64,000 nt of DNA from Scleromatobacter sp039920745 (lineage in GTDB: Bacteria > Pseudomonadota > Gammaproteobacteria > Burkholderiales > Burkholderiaceae_C). The DNA lies in assembly GCA_039920745.1 (NCBI GenBank), contig JBDSDD010000085.1, forward strand, positions 1 through 64,000, in the 5' to 3' direction. This document shows positions 33,209 to 42,889 of the stretch, piece by piece. How positions within the stretch are numbered: the stretch's first letter is position 1; the number at the start of each line of letters is the position of its first letter. Below the pieces are notes generated by a model, which saw nothing but the letters and a program-made list of their open reading frames with translations, made no database searches and had not been told where the DNA came from. The position numbers and the translations under genes are program-made.

Positions 33209-33481
33209 ATGAACACCGTCACCAAGATCTCGAACCTGCTGGGCAAGCGCACGCCGGACATGTCGATCGACTGGGAATTCCAGCCGTCGCTGCAGCACCT
33301 GGTCGTCCGCACCGAGGCCGCCCCGGGCTGGGCCGAGACGATGCCGGCAGAGTTCGACGCGATCGACGAACCGGTGAGCTTTCGCGAGCCGCTGGAAGGC
33401 CTGTCGATGCGCGACATCAACGAGCCGGAGATCTTCCGCCTGTTCTTCGGCGAGCCGCAAGCCGCCGCCGCCCGCGCCTGA
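33209..33481 (+). CDS. Small protein of unknown function
   Basis: A 90-residue acidic protein (starting MNTVTKISNLLGKRTPDMSI and ending FFGEPQAAAARA) with no recognised family or signal sequence. The AGAGG SD before the ATG and the codon usage support it. It ends 8 nt from the convergent ABC permease gene. Confidence 0.6.
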   Translation: MNTVTKISNLLGKRTPDMSIDWEFQPSLQHLVVRTEAAPGWAETMPAEFDAIDEPVSFREPLEGLSMRDINEPEIFRLFFGEPQAAAARA

Positions 33482-33488
33482 GACGGCC

Positions 33489-34352
33489 TCAGGCAGTGCG
33501 TGGATCCAGCACGTCGCGCAACGCGTCGCCAATCGTGCTGAGCGAATAGATCAACAGGAACATCGCCGCCACCGTTCCCGCCAGCGGCGCCCAGATGTCG
33601 TTCGTCAAGTCCTGCGACGCCCCGGCGATCAGCAGGCCCCAGCTGGCACCGTCCTGGATGCCCAGCCCCAGGTAGGTCAGGATCACCTCGCCCTTGACCG
33701 CCGCCAGCAGCACCAGCGACGACGTGACGATCGCCACATGCACGACGTTGGGCAGGATCTCCGAGAACATGATCCGCCCCGAGCCCGCGCCCAGGCTGCG
33801 CGCCGCCAGCACGTAGTCGCTGCCTTTGTGGCGCAGCACCTCGCCGCGCACCAGCCGCATGATGCTGACCCAGCTCGTGGCGGCGATCGCGACGCACATC
33901 GACTGGATGCCCTTGCCCATCGCGTACGAGATCGCGGTGATCAGCAGGATGTCGGGCACCGACACCACCACCGAATAGACCCAGTTGATCAGTGCGTCCA
34001 CCCAGCCGCCGAAGTAGCCCGCGGCCAGCCCCAGCGCGGTGCCGAACGGCACGGCCAGCGCGGTGGTGGCCAGGCCGATCGTCACCGCGGTCTGCGTGCC
34101 CGCCAGCACGCGCCACAGGACGGAGCGGCCGAGGAGGTCGGTGCCCAGCAACGTCGCCAGGTGCCAGCTGGCCGGCTCCTGCGCGCCGCCGACGGCGGCT
34201 TCGGCGTCGGGCAACAGGTGGGCGTAGCCCGCGATCGCCACCAGCAGGTACGACGCCACGGCGACCATGCAGGCGCGGATATGCGGCCGGCTCCACAGCG
34301 CGGCCAGCGCCTCGACGGCGGCGGAACGGGGCGCGACCCAGGCGGCGCTCAT
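33489..34352 (-). CDS. Peptide ABC transporter permease (OppC/DppC family)
   Basis: A 287-residue polytopic protein with six predicted membrane segments and the BPD permease loop (LGAGSGRIMFSEILPNVVHV, EAA-type motif). An N-terminal extension of about 35 residues precedes the first helix and LLGTDLLGRSVLWRVLAGTQ marks the DppC type. It pairs with the adjacent DppB-type permease, which it overlaps by four bases, and completes a six-gene operon. Confidence 0.88.
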   Translation of the reverse strand: MSAAWVAPRSAAVEALAALWSRPHIRACMVAVASYLLVAIAGYAHLLPDAEAAVGGAQEPASWHLATLLGTDLLGRSVLWRVLAGTQTAVTIGLATTALAVPFGTALGLAAGYFGGWVDALINWVYSVVVSVPDILLITAISYAMGKGIQSMCVAIAATSWVSIMRLVRGEVLRHKGSDYVLAARSLGAGSGRIMFSEILPNVVHVAIVTSSLVLLAAVKGEVILTYLGLGIQDGASWGLLIAGASQDLTNDIWAPLAGTVAAMFLLIYSLSTIGDALRDVLDPRTA

Positions 34353-35281
34353 GCGAGGCGCACGCGTGGATCGGCGACCGCGTACAGCAGGTCGTTGATC
34401 AGGTTGAAGGCGACGAGTGCCAGCGCCCCCAGCACCGTCACGGCCTTGAGGATAGGCAGGTCACCGCGCGACAACGCGTCGATGGTGAGGTTGCCGATGC
34501 CCGGGATCGAGAAGAAGCGCTCCATCAGGAACGAGCCGAGGATCAGGAACGGGATCGTCGTGACGTTCTGCGTGATGATGGGGATCCACGCGTTGGGCAG
34601 CACGTGGCCGAACAGCACGCGGCCCTCGCCCGCGCCCTTGGAGCGCGCGGTGCGTACCCAGTCGGCGTTGATGTCGGCCAGGAACAGCGTGCGGTACAGG
34701 CGGATGTCCGGCCCCATCAGCAGCAGGAGCTGGATCAGCCACGGCAGGCCGAGGTACCTGGCGGCGGCCCAGCCCTGCTCGTAGCCGTTGATCGGGAACC
34801 AGTCGAGCTTGAACGCGAGCAGGTACTGCAGTGCGAGCACGTAGACGAGCGCCGACACGCTCATCGCCGCGATGAACAGTGCCCGCGCAGCGCGGTCGAC
34901 GATGCCGTCGCGATGACGCGCGATGAACAGCGCGATCGACACGTTGAGGATGCCGCCGACGACGAACGGCGGCAGCGTCACCGACAGGCTCACGAGCGCG
35001 CCGGCCTTCAACTGCGCGCCGAGGTCGTCGCCGGTGACGAAGGACTTGCCGTAGTCGAAGGTGACGATCTGGCGCAGGAAGTCCAGGAACTGCCGGGGCA
35101 GCGACTGGTCCAGCCCCCACTGGTGGCGCAACGCGGCCTCGGCCTCGGGGCTGGCGTGCCGGCCCAGCGCGTTGAGCACCGGATCGGCGCCGAACGCGTT
35201 GAACAGCAGGAAGGTCAGCAAGGCCACGCCGAACACGGTCGGAATGGCCTGCAGCAGGCGGCGCACGATGTACGCGCCCAT
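34349..35281 (-). CDS. Peptide ABC transporter permease (OppB/DppB family)
   Basis: A 310-residue permease with six membrane helices, opening MGAYIVRRLLQAIPTVFGVA as in OppB/DppB, and carrying the EAA loop ARSKGAGEGRVLFGHVLPNA. It forms the translocation pore with the DppC-type subunit. The ATG overlaps the stop of the upstream binding-protein gene by one base (TGATG); the open frame extends far upstream but only as a shadow. Confidence 0.88.
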   Translation of the reverse strand: MGAYIVRRLLQAIPTVFGVALLTFLLFNAFGADPVLNALGRHASPEAEAALRHQWGLDQSLPRQFLDFLRQIVTFDYGKSFVTGDDLGAQLKAGALVSLSVTLPPFVVGGILNVSIALFIARHRDGIVDRAARALFIAAMSVSALVYVLALQYLLAFKLDWFPINGYEQGWAAARYLGLPWLIQLLLLMGPDIRLYRTLFLADINADWVRTARSKGAGEGRVLFGHVLPNAWIPIITQNVTTIPFLILGSFLMERFFSIPGIGNLTIDALSRGDLPILKAVTVLGALALVAFNLINDLLYAVADPRVRLA

Positions 35282-37062
35282 CAGGGGCCCTTCTTCCTGG
35301 CGGCCATGTCCACGCTCATGAACATGTGCTCCTGCAGGAACACGTTGCGCTTGAAGCCGCCCACCCACTTCTGCACGATGCCGAAGCGCAGCGAGTTGTA
35401 CAGCACGATCACCGGCACGTCCTGCTTCAGGAGTGCGTTCATCGTCTTGATCAGGGCGATGCGCTCGGGGCCGTTGGGCATCAGCCGCATGGCCTCGTAG
35501 GCCTTGTCGTAGGCCGGGTTCGCGTACGCGCCGATGTTGGGCCCGGGCGGCGCGTTCTTGCTGTAGAACAGCTGGTAGAAGTCCTCCGGATCCGGATAGT
35601 CCGCGTACCAGAAGTTGTAGCTGATCTGGAAGTTGCCGCCCTGCATCGCCTTGGTGTGGGCCGGCAGGTCCATGAACTCGGGCTTGACCTGCACGCCGAC
35701 GGCCGCGAACTGCGCGCGCAGCAGGTCCATCAGGTTGCGCGTGGCCGAATCCGCGCCGACCATGCTGATCGAGATCGGTGCCAGGCCCCTGCCGCCGGGA
35801 TAGCCGGCCTCGGCGAGCAGCTGCTTCGCGGCGGCCAGGTCGTGCGGGATGTTGACGGCACTGGTCTCGCGTTCGTTGCCCGGCAGCTCGTAGGGGATGA
35901 GGCTCTCGAGCCGGCGTCCGCGCCCGTTGTTGAGCACGTCGACGATGGCCTGCGCGTCGACCACGCGCGCGAGCGCCTGGCGCAGCGCCTTGTTGCCGCC
36001 CAGCAGTGGGTCGCGCAGGTTCAGGCGCATGTAGTAGGTGTCCAGCGCCGGCGCGCCGTAAAGCGCGAACTTGCCGGCGAAGTCGCCCGCCAGGCGAAAC
36101 GCGCCGTCGGGCGCGCGCGTGACCATCTTGAGAAAGTTCGCGCGATCGAGCTCGCGCAGGTCGAGGTCGCCGTGCAGGAACTTCAGCGCCTGCGTCGACG
36201 GCTCCTGCACCAGGGGCATGTCGAGCACGTCGACCAGCGGCAGCTTGCGCCCCGCGTCCTTCAGCAGGCCGGCTTCGGCGTCGCCCGGCGCGCCCACCGA
36301 CGGATAGACGCCGTAGTAAGTCGGGTTGCGCACGAAGTGCAGCGTGGCCTTGCGATCGAGCGGCCCCTTGATCATGAACGGCCCGGTGCCCACCGGGTTC
36401 ACGCCGAAGCGATCCTTGTACAGGCGCACGGCCTCGATCGGCACGACGGCGGTGGACGTCAGCGCCAGCGCGAACAGGAACAGCGGATTCGGCCGTGTCA
36501 GCGTGACCGTGAAGCTGCTGGCATCGATGCGGTGCAGACCGGAGACGTCGGTGCCCGTGAGATCGGCCGTCGGGCCGGCCTTCAGGGTGGCCGCGTGGTA
36601 CGCATCCAGTCCGGCGACGGCGCCGGCCATCGCGAACCAGCTCTGGCGGTTGAGGTTGCCGTCGGCGTAGCGCTTGAGCGAGTAGACGACGTCGTCGGCC
36701 GTCATCTCGCGGCCCTTGCCGAGCGCGAAGCACGGGTTGTCGTGGAAGCGCACGCCCTTGCGCAGGTGGAAGGTGTAGGTCAGCTTGTCGGCCGACAAGG
36801 TCGGCATCGCCGCGGCCAGGTCGGGCACCAGCTTGTACGGCCGCTCCAGGTACGCGTAGGTGAGCAGCGTGCCGTAGACCTGGCGCTGCACCTGCTCGCT
36901 CTTCTCGTCGAAGGCACCCGGCGGATCCATCGTCTCGAACTCGTCGGCGCGCGGCACAGTCAGCACCGTGGTCCCCTGCGCGCGTGCGACGGGCGTGCCG
37001 AGCGCGAGCACGCACGCGAGGGCCGAGAACACGCGTACAAGCGTTGGAGCGACGGCTCTCAT
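35281..37062 (-). CDS. Peptide-type ABC transporter substrate-binding protein (second copy)
   Basis: A 593-residue exported protein with signal peptide (1-28, ending ARA) and the SBP family 5 fold: VLTVPRADEFETMDPPGAFD, TYTFHLRKGVRFHDNPCF, NPVGTGPFMIKGP, and YPDPEDFYQLFYSKN. It is closely related to the neighbouring gene, sharing its atypical length and motifs. It lies between the paralogue and the permeases, so both are likely partners of the same transporter. Ligand unknown; oligopeptide or related compound. Confidence 0.88.
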   Translation of the reverse strand: MRAVAPTLVRVFSALACVLALGTPVARAQGTTVLTVPRADEFETMDPPGAFDEKSEQVQRQVYGTLLTYAYLERPYKLVPDLAAAMPTLSADKLTYTFHLRKGVRFHDNPCFALGKGREMTADDVVYSLKRYADGNLNRQSWFAMAGAVAGLDAYHAATLKAGPTADLTGTDVSGLHRIDASSFTVTLTRPNPLFLFALALTSTAVVPIEAVRLYKDRFGVNPVGTGPFMIKGPLDRKATLHFVRNPTYYGVYPSVGAPGDAEAGLLKDAGRKLPLVDVLDMPLVQEPSTQALKFLHGDLDLRELDRANFLKMVTRAPDGAFRLAGDFAGKFALYGAPALDTYYMRLNLRDPLLGGNKALRQALARVVDAQAIVDVLNNGRGRRLESLIPYELPGNERETSAVNIPHDLAAAKQLLAEAGYPGGRGLAPISISMVGADSATRNLMDLLRAQFAAVGVQVKPEFMDLPAHTKAMQGGNFQISYNFWYADYPDPEDFYQLFYSKNAPPGPNIGAYANPAYDKAYEAMRLMPNGPERIALIKTMNALLKQDVPVIVLYNSLRFGIVQKWVGGFKRNVFLQEHMFMSVDMAARKKGP

Positions 37063-37066
37063 CGCC

Positions 37067-38839
37067 TCAGAGGCCCTTCTTCCTGGCGACCGGATCGACG
37101 CGCAGGAACATGGTTTCGACGACCAGCGGATTGCGCTTGAAGTTGCTGACCCACTTCTGGTAGATCGCGAAGCGCATCGGGTTGGAAAGGCCGATCAGCG
37201 GCGCCTCGTCGGCGATCAGCGCATTCATCGTCTTGAAGTACGCATAGCGCGCCGCGCCGTTGCTCATCAGGCGCGACGCTTCGTAAGCCTTGTCGTAGGC
37301 CGGATTGGCATATGCACCGATGTTGGCCGGCGCGACATTCTTGCTGTACAGCAGCTGGTAGAAGTCCTCGGCATCCGGATAGTCGGCCGTCCAGTCGTAG
37401 TAGGCGAGCTGGAAGTTGCCATCGCTGATCGCCTTCGTGAAGGTCGGCACGTCCTGGAACGAGCTCTTGAGCTGGACGCCGATGGCGGCGAACTGCGCGC
37501 GCAGCAGGTCGAACCGGTTGTGGGTGTCGGAGTCGGTCAGGTAGAAGGTCAGCGTCAACGGCGGCAGTCCCGCGCCACCGGGGTAGCCGGCGTCGGCCAT
37601 CAGCTTCTTCGCGAGCGCCAGGTCCTTCTTGTGCGTCGGCGCGCCGGTGTCGCGCTCGTTGCCCGCGAGCTCGTAGGGCACGATGCTGTTCAAGAGCCGG
37701 CCGCGGCCGTTGAGCAGCGTGTCGATGTCCGCCTGCTCATCGATCACCGCCGCCAGCGCCTGGCGCAACGCCTTGTTCTTGCCCAGGATCGGATCCTTGA
37801 AGTTCAGCGCGACGTAGACGAAGCCCGGCACCGTCGCGTAGGTGACGCCGAACTTGCTGGCGTACTCGTCGTTCACCCGGAAGCTGCCGTCGGCCTCGCG
37901 CTTGACCAGCTTGGCGAAGTTGGCTCGATCGAGCGTGCGCGCGTCGAGCTCGCCGTGCAGGAACTTCAGCGCGCTGGGCTGGTTTTCCTCGATCAGCGGC
38001 ATCTCCAGCACATCGACCAGCGGCAGGCGCTTGCCGGCGTCCTTGAGCAGCCCCTTGGCGGCGTCGCCTGGTTCGCCGACGTTCGGATAGACACCGTAAT
38101 AGTTCGGGTTCTTCAACAGCCGCAGCACGCCCTTGCGATCGGCCTCCTTGTCGAGGTGGAACGGGCCAGTGCCCACCGGGTTCACGCTGAAGCGATCCTT
38201 GTAGAAACGCACGGCCTCGACCGGCACGATGGACGCGGGGGTGAACGTCAGCGCGTAGAGAAACAGCGGGTTGTCGTGGGTCAGCTTGATCGTGAACGTC
38301 GTCGCGTCGATCTTGTGCAAGCCGGCCACGTCCAAGGCGAGCAGTTCGACGCCGGGCGCCGCCTTCAGCGAGGCCGCGTGGTACGCGTCGAGGCCGACCA
38401 CCGCGCCGCTCATCGCGAACCAGCTCTGCTTGTTGACGCGGTCATCGGCGAAGCGCTTGATGGCGTACAGCACGTCGTCGCTGGTCAGCTCACGGCCCTT
38501 GCCGCCGGCAAAGCACGGGTTGTCGTGGAAATGCACGCCGCGGCGCAGCTTGAATGTCAAGGTGAGCTTGTCGGCCGACAGCGTGGGCATCGCCTCGAGC
38601 AGGTCGGGCGTCATCTTGTAGGGTCGCTCGAGATACGAATAGGTCAGCAAGGTGCTGTAGACCATGCGCAGCACCTGATCCGATGCGATGTCGAACGAGC
38701 GCGTCGGGTCCAGGGTGTCGAACTGGGCCCAGCGCGGCACGGTGAGCACGGTCGGCTCATCGGCCGACGCGGCCCGGGGCGCGATGCTGGCCGACAGCAG
38801 CAGGCAAAGGCAACACAGCGCACGACGCATCGGTTTCAT
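37067..38839 (-). CDS. Peptide-type ABC transporter substrate-binding protein (first copy)
   Basis: A 590-residue paralogue of the neighbouring binding protein: signal peptide (1-26), VLTVPRWAQFDTLDPTRSFD, LTLTFKLRRGVHFHDNPCF, NPVGTGPFHLDKE, YPDAEDFYQLLYSKN. Divergence from its neighbour throughout shows an old duplication, so different ligands are likely. The intergenic gap is only four bases. Confidence 0.88.
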   Translation of the reverse strand: MKPMRRALCCLCLLLSASIAPRAASADEPTVLTVPRWAQFDTLDPTRSFDIASDQVLRMVYSTLLTYSYLERPYKMTPDLLEAMPTLSADKLTLTFKLRRGVHFHDNPCFAGGKGRELTSDDVLYAIKRFADDRVNKQSWFAMSGAVVGLDAYHAASLKAAPGVELLALDVAGLHKIDATTFTIKLTHDNPLFLYALTFTPASIVPVEAVRFYKDRFSVNPVGTGPFHLDKEADRKGVLRLLKNPNYYGVYPNVGEPGDAAKGLLKDAGKRLPLVDVLEMPLIEENQPSALKFLHGELDARTLDRANFAKLVKREADGSFRVNDEYASKFGVTYATVPGFVYVALNFKDPILGKNKALRQALAAVIDEQADIDTLLNGRGRLLNSIVPYELAGNERDTGAPTHKKDLALAKKLMADAGYPGGAGLPPLTLTFYLTDSDTHNRFDLLRAQFAAIGVQLKSSFQDVPTFTKAISDGNFQLAYYDWTADYPDAEDFYQLLYSKNVAPANIGAYANPAYDKAYEASRLMSNGAARYAYFKTMNALIADEAPLIGLSNPMRFAIYQKWVSNFKRNPLVVETMFLRVDPVARKKGL

Positions 38840-38852
38840 CGTCAGTCTCTCG

Positions 38853-39827
38853 TCAAAGAAGGTGGCAGGCGGCCCGGTGCAGGCGGCCTGTGGCTACTAC
38901 GCGCAACTCGGGCGCGCTTTCGCGGCAACGCGGCTGCGCCAGCGGGCAGCGCGTGTGGAAGCTGCAGCCCGCGGGCGCATTCAGCAGGCCCGGCACGTCG
39001 CCCTCGAGCGGCCGACCCGGACGCTCGCGGCGCGGCACCGGATTGGGCACCGAGCCCAGCAAGGCCTGCGTGTACGGGTGGCGCGGCGTCGCGAACAGCT
39101 CGGCCGCCGGCGCCTGTTCGACCACGCGGCCCAGGTACATCACGGCCACACTGTCGCACAGGTATTCGACGATGGACAGGTCGTGCGAGATGAACACGTA
39201 GCTCAGGTTCAAGCGCTCCTGCAGTTCGACCAGCAGATTGAGCACCTGCGACTGGATCGACATGTCGAGCGCCGACAGCGGCTCGTCCAGCACCACCACC
39301 TTGGGCTGCAGCGCGAGCGCGCGGGCGATGCCTATGCGCTGGCGCTGGCCGCCGGACAACTCATGCGGCCAGCGGTCCAGGTGCTCGGGCGCCAGGCCGA
39401 CCAGATCCATCAGCTCGCGGATGCGAGCCTCGCGCACGGCCCCGCGCGCGAGGCCGTGCACCTCGAACGGCAGCGCCAGGATCTGGCGGATGCGCTTGCG
39501 CGGGTTGAGCGACGCGAACGGATCCTGGAACACCATCTGCACGTCGCGCGTCATCTGGCGACGTTCGTCGACGGACAGCGTCGCGACGTCGCGCCCTTCG
39601 ACGCGCAAGGTGCCGGCGCTCGGCGCGACCAGCCCGACCAGCGCGCGGCCCAGCGTCGTCTTGCCGCAGCCCGACTCGCCAACGATGCCCAGCACCTCGC
39701 CGGGCAGGATCGCGACGCTGACCTGGTTGACCGCCCGCAACCGCGCCACCTCGCGCCGCAGCGGGCCGCGGTACACCGGGAACTCGACCGACAAGCCATC
39801 GGCCTCGAGCAACGCGGTATTGCTCAT
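38853..39827 (-). CDS. Peptide ABC transporter ATPase (DppF/OppF type)
   Basis: A 324-residue ABC ATPase with Walker A GESGCGKTTLGRALVG, Q-loop VFQDPFASLNPRKRI, signature LSGGQRQRIGIARAL, Walker B KVVVLDEPLSALD, and H-loop VFISHDLS, followed by the peptide-transporter C-terminal Cys motif (HTRCPLAQPRC). The start overlaps the DppD-type gene by four bases. Confidence 0.9.
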   Translation of the reverse strand: MSNTALLEADGLSVEFPVYRGPLRREVARLRAVNQVSVAILPGEVLGIVGESGCGKTTLGRALVGLVAPSAGTLRVEGRDVATLSVDERRQMTRDVQMVFQDPFASLNPRKRIRQILALPFEVHGLARGAVREARIRELMDLVGLAPEHLDRWPHELSGGQRQRIGIARALALQPKVVVLDEPLSALDMSIQSQVLNLLVELQERLNLSYVFISHDLSIVEYLCDSVAVMYLGRVVEQAPAAELFATPRHPYTQALLGSVPNPVPRRERPGRPLEGDVPGLLNAPAGCSFHTRCPLAQPRCRESAPELRVVATGRLHRAACHLL

Positions 39828-40843
39828 GCCAAGCCGCCTTCCGGGAAGTGGCACGCGGCCGCGTGCGCGCCTCGCACGTCTTGCACGTCTTGCACGCCCT
39901 GCTTCACGCGCACGAGGGCGGGCACGTCCGTGCGGCAGCGCGCCTGCACGCGCGGGCAGCGCGCCTGGTAGCGACAGCCGGTTATGTGCGTCGACGCCGA
40001 TGGCACCGTGCCGGGGATCACCTCCAGGCGATGGCCACCGTGGCGCGTCTGGCCCGGCCGCGGGCGCGCCGCGAGCAAGCCGATGGTGTACGGGTGCGCG
40101 GGATGCTCCAGCACGTCGAAGACGCTGCCCTGCTCCACCACGCGGCCCCCGTACATGACGACGACGCGGTCGGCGATCTCGGCGACGACGGCCAGGTCGT
40201 GGGTGACGAACACGATGCCGGTGCCCAGCTCGCACTGCAGCTCGCGCAGCAGGTGCAGCACCTGGGCCTGGATCGTGACGTCCAGCGCCGTGGTGGGCTC
40301 GTCGGCGATCAACAGCGCGGGGCGGTTGGCCAGCGCCATCGCGATCATCACGCGCTGCTTCATGCCGCCGCTCATCTGGTGCGGGTACTCGTCGTAGCGG
40401 CGTTCGGGGTCCGGGATCTTCACCTGGCGCAGCAAGGCCAGCACCTTCTCGCGCGCCTCGCCACGGCGCGCCGTGCAGTGGATCGCGAAGACCTCGGCGA
40501 TCTGGCGGCCGATGGACTGCACCGGGTTCAGCGCGGTCATCGGCTCCTGGAAGATCATCGCCAGCGAGCGTCCGCGCAAGCGACGGCGTTGGGCCGGCGG
40601 CAGCGCGAGCACGTCGACGCCGTCGAAGCGGATCGTGCCGGCCTCGACCTGCGCGACGTCCGGCAGCAGGCCCATCACGGACAGTGCCGTCACGCTCTTG
40701 CCGCAGCCCGACTCGCCCGCAATGCACACCGTCTGCCCCCGCGCCACGCTCAGGCTCACCCCGTCGACCGCGCGCACGCGGCCGCGGGCCGTCTTGAACG
40801 AGGTGACGAGGCCGTCGATCTCGAGCAGGCGGTCGGCACTCAT
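39824..40843 (-). CDS. Peptide ABC transporter ATPase (DppD/OppD type)
   Basis: A 339-residue ABC ATPase: Walker A GESGCGKSVTALSVMG, Q-loop MIFQEPMTALNPVQSI, signature MSGGMKQRVMIAMAL, Walker B ALLIADEPTTALDV, H-loop VTHDLAVVAEIADRV, and C-terminal Cys-rich element (CRYQARCPRVQARC) typical of OppD/DppD. It is the first gene of the operon; about 230 nt without a gene precede it. Confidence 0.9.
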   Translation of the reverse strand: MSADRLLEIDGLVTSFKTARGRVRAVDGVSLSVARGQTVCIAGESGCGKSVTALSVMGLLPDVAQVEAGTIRFDGVDVLALPPAQRRRLRGRSLAMIFQEPMTALNPVQSIGRQIAEVFAIHCTARRGEAREKVLALLRQVKIPDPERRYDEYPHQMSGGMKQRVMIAMALANRPALLIADEPTTALDVTIQAQVLHLLRELQCELGTGIVFVTHDLAVVAEIADRVVVMYGGRVVEQGSVFDVLEHPAHPYTIGLLAARPRPGQTRHGGHRLEVIPGTVPSASTHITGCRYQARCPRVQARCRTDVPALVRVKQGVQDVQDVRGAHAAACHFPEGGLA

Positions 40844-41070
40844 GGCGTTTCAGCGGGCATGCGGGCGGGGTTCCGGCGGGCTGGGGACGCCGTCATGGCG
40901 ACGACGCGCGGAGCCCGCGAACGTACATGACCTGGGCCAGGCAAATCGTCTTGGGCGAGCACCGAGGCGGTGCCCGCGCGATGATGCCACAGCGTGCCGC
41001 CAGGAACGGTTGCGGAGCCCTCGTTACCTGGTCGGTCCGACGGTCATGACCACGATCAGCGCAGCGCCAC

Positions 41071-41520
41071 TCAGTTGGTCGCCTGGATTTGCCGCCGTCT
41101 CTCCACATACCCGCTCTGCACAGCGCGCGCATTGTCCGGGCAGGTGCTGCTGTTGCAGCCGGTGGCATCGATGGTGTAGACCCGCACCACCTTCGCAACG
41201 CCGGGCGAAGTCTCACCTTCGTTGTAGGCCGTCGAGCTGCACGTGACCGTCGCCATCATGCCCAGGTCCGCGCGCAGGTCCAGCGTCTGGCTCGTCGCGC
41301 TGCAAGTCGTCCAGGAACCCTTCAAAGCCTGATAGAGGCCCCACTCGACCCCGGCGCGCGCCGCCTGGTCGGCCCGCGTGCCCAGCGTGTCGAGCGCGCT
41401 GGAGGCCTGGGCGCTCGAACTCAGGCGCACGATCGCGGCCGCCAGCGCGGCGAGCATCACCAGGACCACCAGGATCGCGATCGAGCCGAAGCCGCGTGAG
41501 TGCGCGCGCGGGCTGTTCAT
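41071..41520 (-). CDS. mshP: MSHA biogenesis protein MshP
   Basis: A 149-residue protein with a short basic leader ending SRG10, then FGSIAILVVLVMLAALAAAIV, the MshP/PilX-like start (no Glu at +5). The C-terminal part contains cysteines. It is a minor pilin of the MSHA pilus. It overlaps mshO by four bases (ATGA) and is the last gene of the operon. Confidence 0.8.
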   Translation of the reverse strand: MNSPRAHSRGFGSIAILVVLVMLAALAAAIVRLSSSAQASSALDTLGTRADQAARAGVEWGLYQALKGSWTTCSATSQTLDLRADLGMMATVTCSSTAYNEGETSPGVAKVVRVYTIDATGCNSSTCPDNARAVQSGYVERRRQIQATN

Positions 41521-42419
41521 GGTGCGTTCGCCACGTGGGCGCCACTCGCCAGGCCCACCGTCTCGTTGTTGCGCGTCAGCTCGATGGCGATCCACACGAA
41601 GCCGTATTGCTGCGTCGCGCCCGGGTTGGGGTCGTAGACGAAGGTGCAGCTCTTCACACGGGTCGCGACAATGTCGGCGCTGGCGATCGACGGGCAGCTC
41701 GACGGATAGGCCGCGTTGAAGCCGTAGTTGGACGACCGGTAGAGCGTGCCCTTGCCGTTGCCGGAGGCGTCCAGCGTGCCGTCGGCGCCACTGCAGGTGT
41801 AGAACACGGCCTTCTGGGCGTTCGAGACGATGCTGAAGCGCCCGCTGTCGTAGCCAGAGGGAAACTGGGTGCTCGCGATGCTCAGGCGCACGCGCCCCTG
41901 TGTCGCGGCCGGCGTCGCGACGCCGGTGATGGCGGCCCGATTGACGCCGGCGTAGACATCGTTGGGATTGAGGTTGCCCAGCACCAGCCAGTCGCCGACG
42001 GCCGGCGTGCTCGACAGCGGCGTCAGCGCGTCGACCACGCTCGTGGCCTGGCTCGTGTCGAGCGGCGCGGCGCAGGTCGCCCCGGGCGTGCAGGCGGGCG
42101 ACGCATCGTTGACAGTGTCGGGGCCCAGGCGCAGCCGGCCGCCGCTGGCCGAAGGCACCACCTCCACGCATTGCGAGCCTGGCGTGCGAACCGAGTTGGG
42201 CACGGCCAGCCGGATGTCGCGCAGCATGCGGCGCAGCGCCGTGTCCGCCTGGTCGGTCAGCTCGGCGCGGTTGCCGGTGGCGATGTAGCTGTCGATCGCG
42301 GGGCGCATGAACACGGAGATCGTCGCCGCGAGGATGCCGGCGATCACGATGACCAGCGTCAGCTCGATCATCGTGAAGCCGCGGCTGGGAGCGCCTTCGC
42401 GCGGCCGGGCGCCGCTCAT
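41517..42419 (-). CDS. mshO: MSHA minor pilin MshO
   Basis: A 300-residue prepilin with G14|FTMIE cleavage motif (Glu at +5) and hydrophobic helix LTLVIVIAGILAATISVFM, then a long pseudopilin domain typical of MshO (RAELTDQADTALRRMLRDIR). Cysteines in the second half probably form disulfides. Start overlaps mshD by four bases, confirming coupling. Confidence 0.85.
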   Translation of the reverse strand: MSGARPREGAPSRGFTMIELTLVIVIAGILAATISVFMRPAIDSYIATGNRAELTDQADTALRRMLRDIRLAVPNSVRTPGSQCVEVVPSASGGRLRLGPDTVNDASPACTPGATCAAPLDTSQATSVVDALTPLSSTPAVGDWLVLGNLNPNDVYAGVNRAAITGVATPAATQGRVRLSIASTQFPSGYDSGRFSIVSNAQKAVFYTCSGADGTLDASGNGKGTLYRSSNYGFNAAYPSSCPSIASADIVATRVKSCTFVYDPNPGATQQYGFVWIAIELTRNNETVGLASGAHVANAP

Positions 42420-42889
42420 GACGCGTAGTCCGTACGCCAGCCCACGAGGGTGATGCTGGCATCGGTGCGGCTGACGGTGACCGAGATGCGCCGCGCCGCG
42501 GCCACGCCCGACAGCGTCCCGGCCTGCACGCGCACCACGACCGACAGGCCGGCAAGGGTCGGGATGGGCGTGCCGTCGATGGTGCAGATCTGGCCGCTGG
42601 TGGTGTAGCCGTCGTAGTCACCGATGTCGTTGAAGCTCAGTCGGCTGCAACCGCCGGCGGCCGGGTTGGCGACCGGTGCATAGGGGCGCAGCTCGATCTC
42701 GTCGAGCATCTCCTCGGCCACGGCGAGCAGTTGCTTGTTGACCAGCGGATCAGCCGAGCCGCGCGTGGCAGCCGAGAACGCGAGCATCACGCCGGTCAGG
42801 CCGACGCCCAGCACGACGATCGCGATGACCATCTCCACCAGCGTGAAGCCGCGCTGGCGGGCGCGGCCTGCCATGCGTTCATTGCACAT
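42416..42889 (-). CDS. mshD: MSHA minor pilin MshD
   Basis: A 157-residue prepilin with G14|FTLVEM start and helix VIAIVVLGVGLTGVMLAFS. The block LLAVAEEMLDEIELRPYAP is a hallmark of the MshD/PilV-type minor pilins. The start overlaps mshC by 11 bases. Confidence 0.85.
   Translation of the reverse strand: MCNERMAGRARQRGFTLVEMVIAIVVLGVGLTGVMLAFSAATRGSADPLVNKQLLAVAEEMLDEIELRPYAPVANPAAGGCSRLSFNDIGDYDGYTTSGQICTIDGTPIPTLAGLSVVVRVQAGTLSGVAAARRISVTVSRTDASITLVGWRTDYAS

Noticed and set aside
40844..41070. GGCGGGCTGGGGACG in this gap and again near 55139
   Set aside because: A 15-nt match in GC-rich intergenic DNA, without further shared sequence; likely chance.
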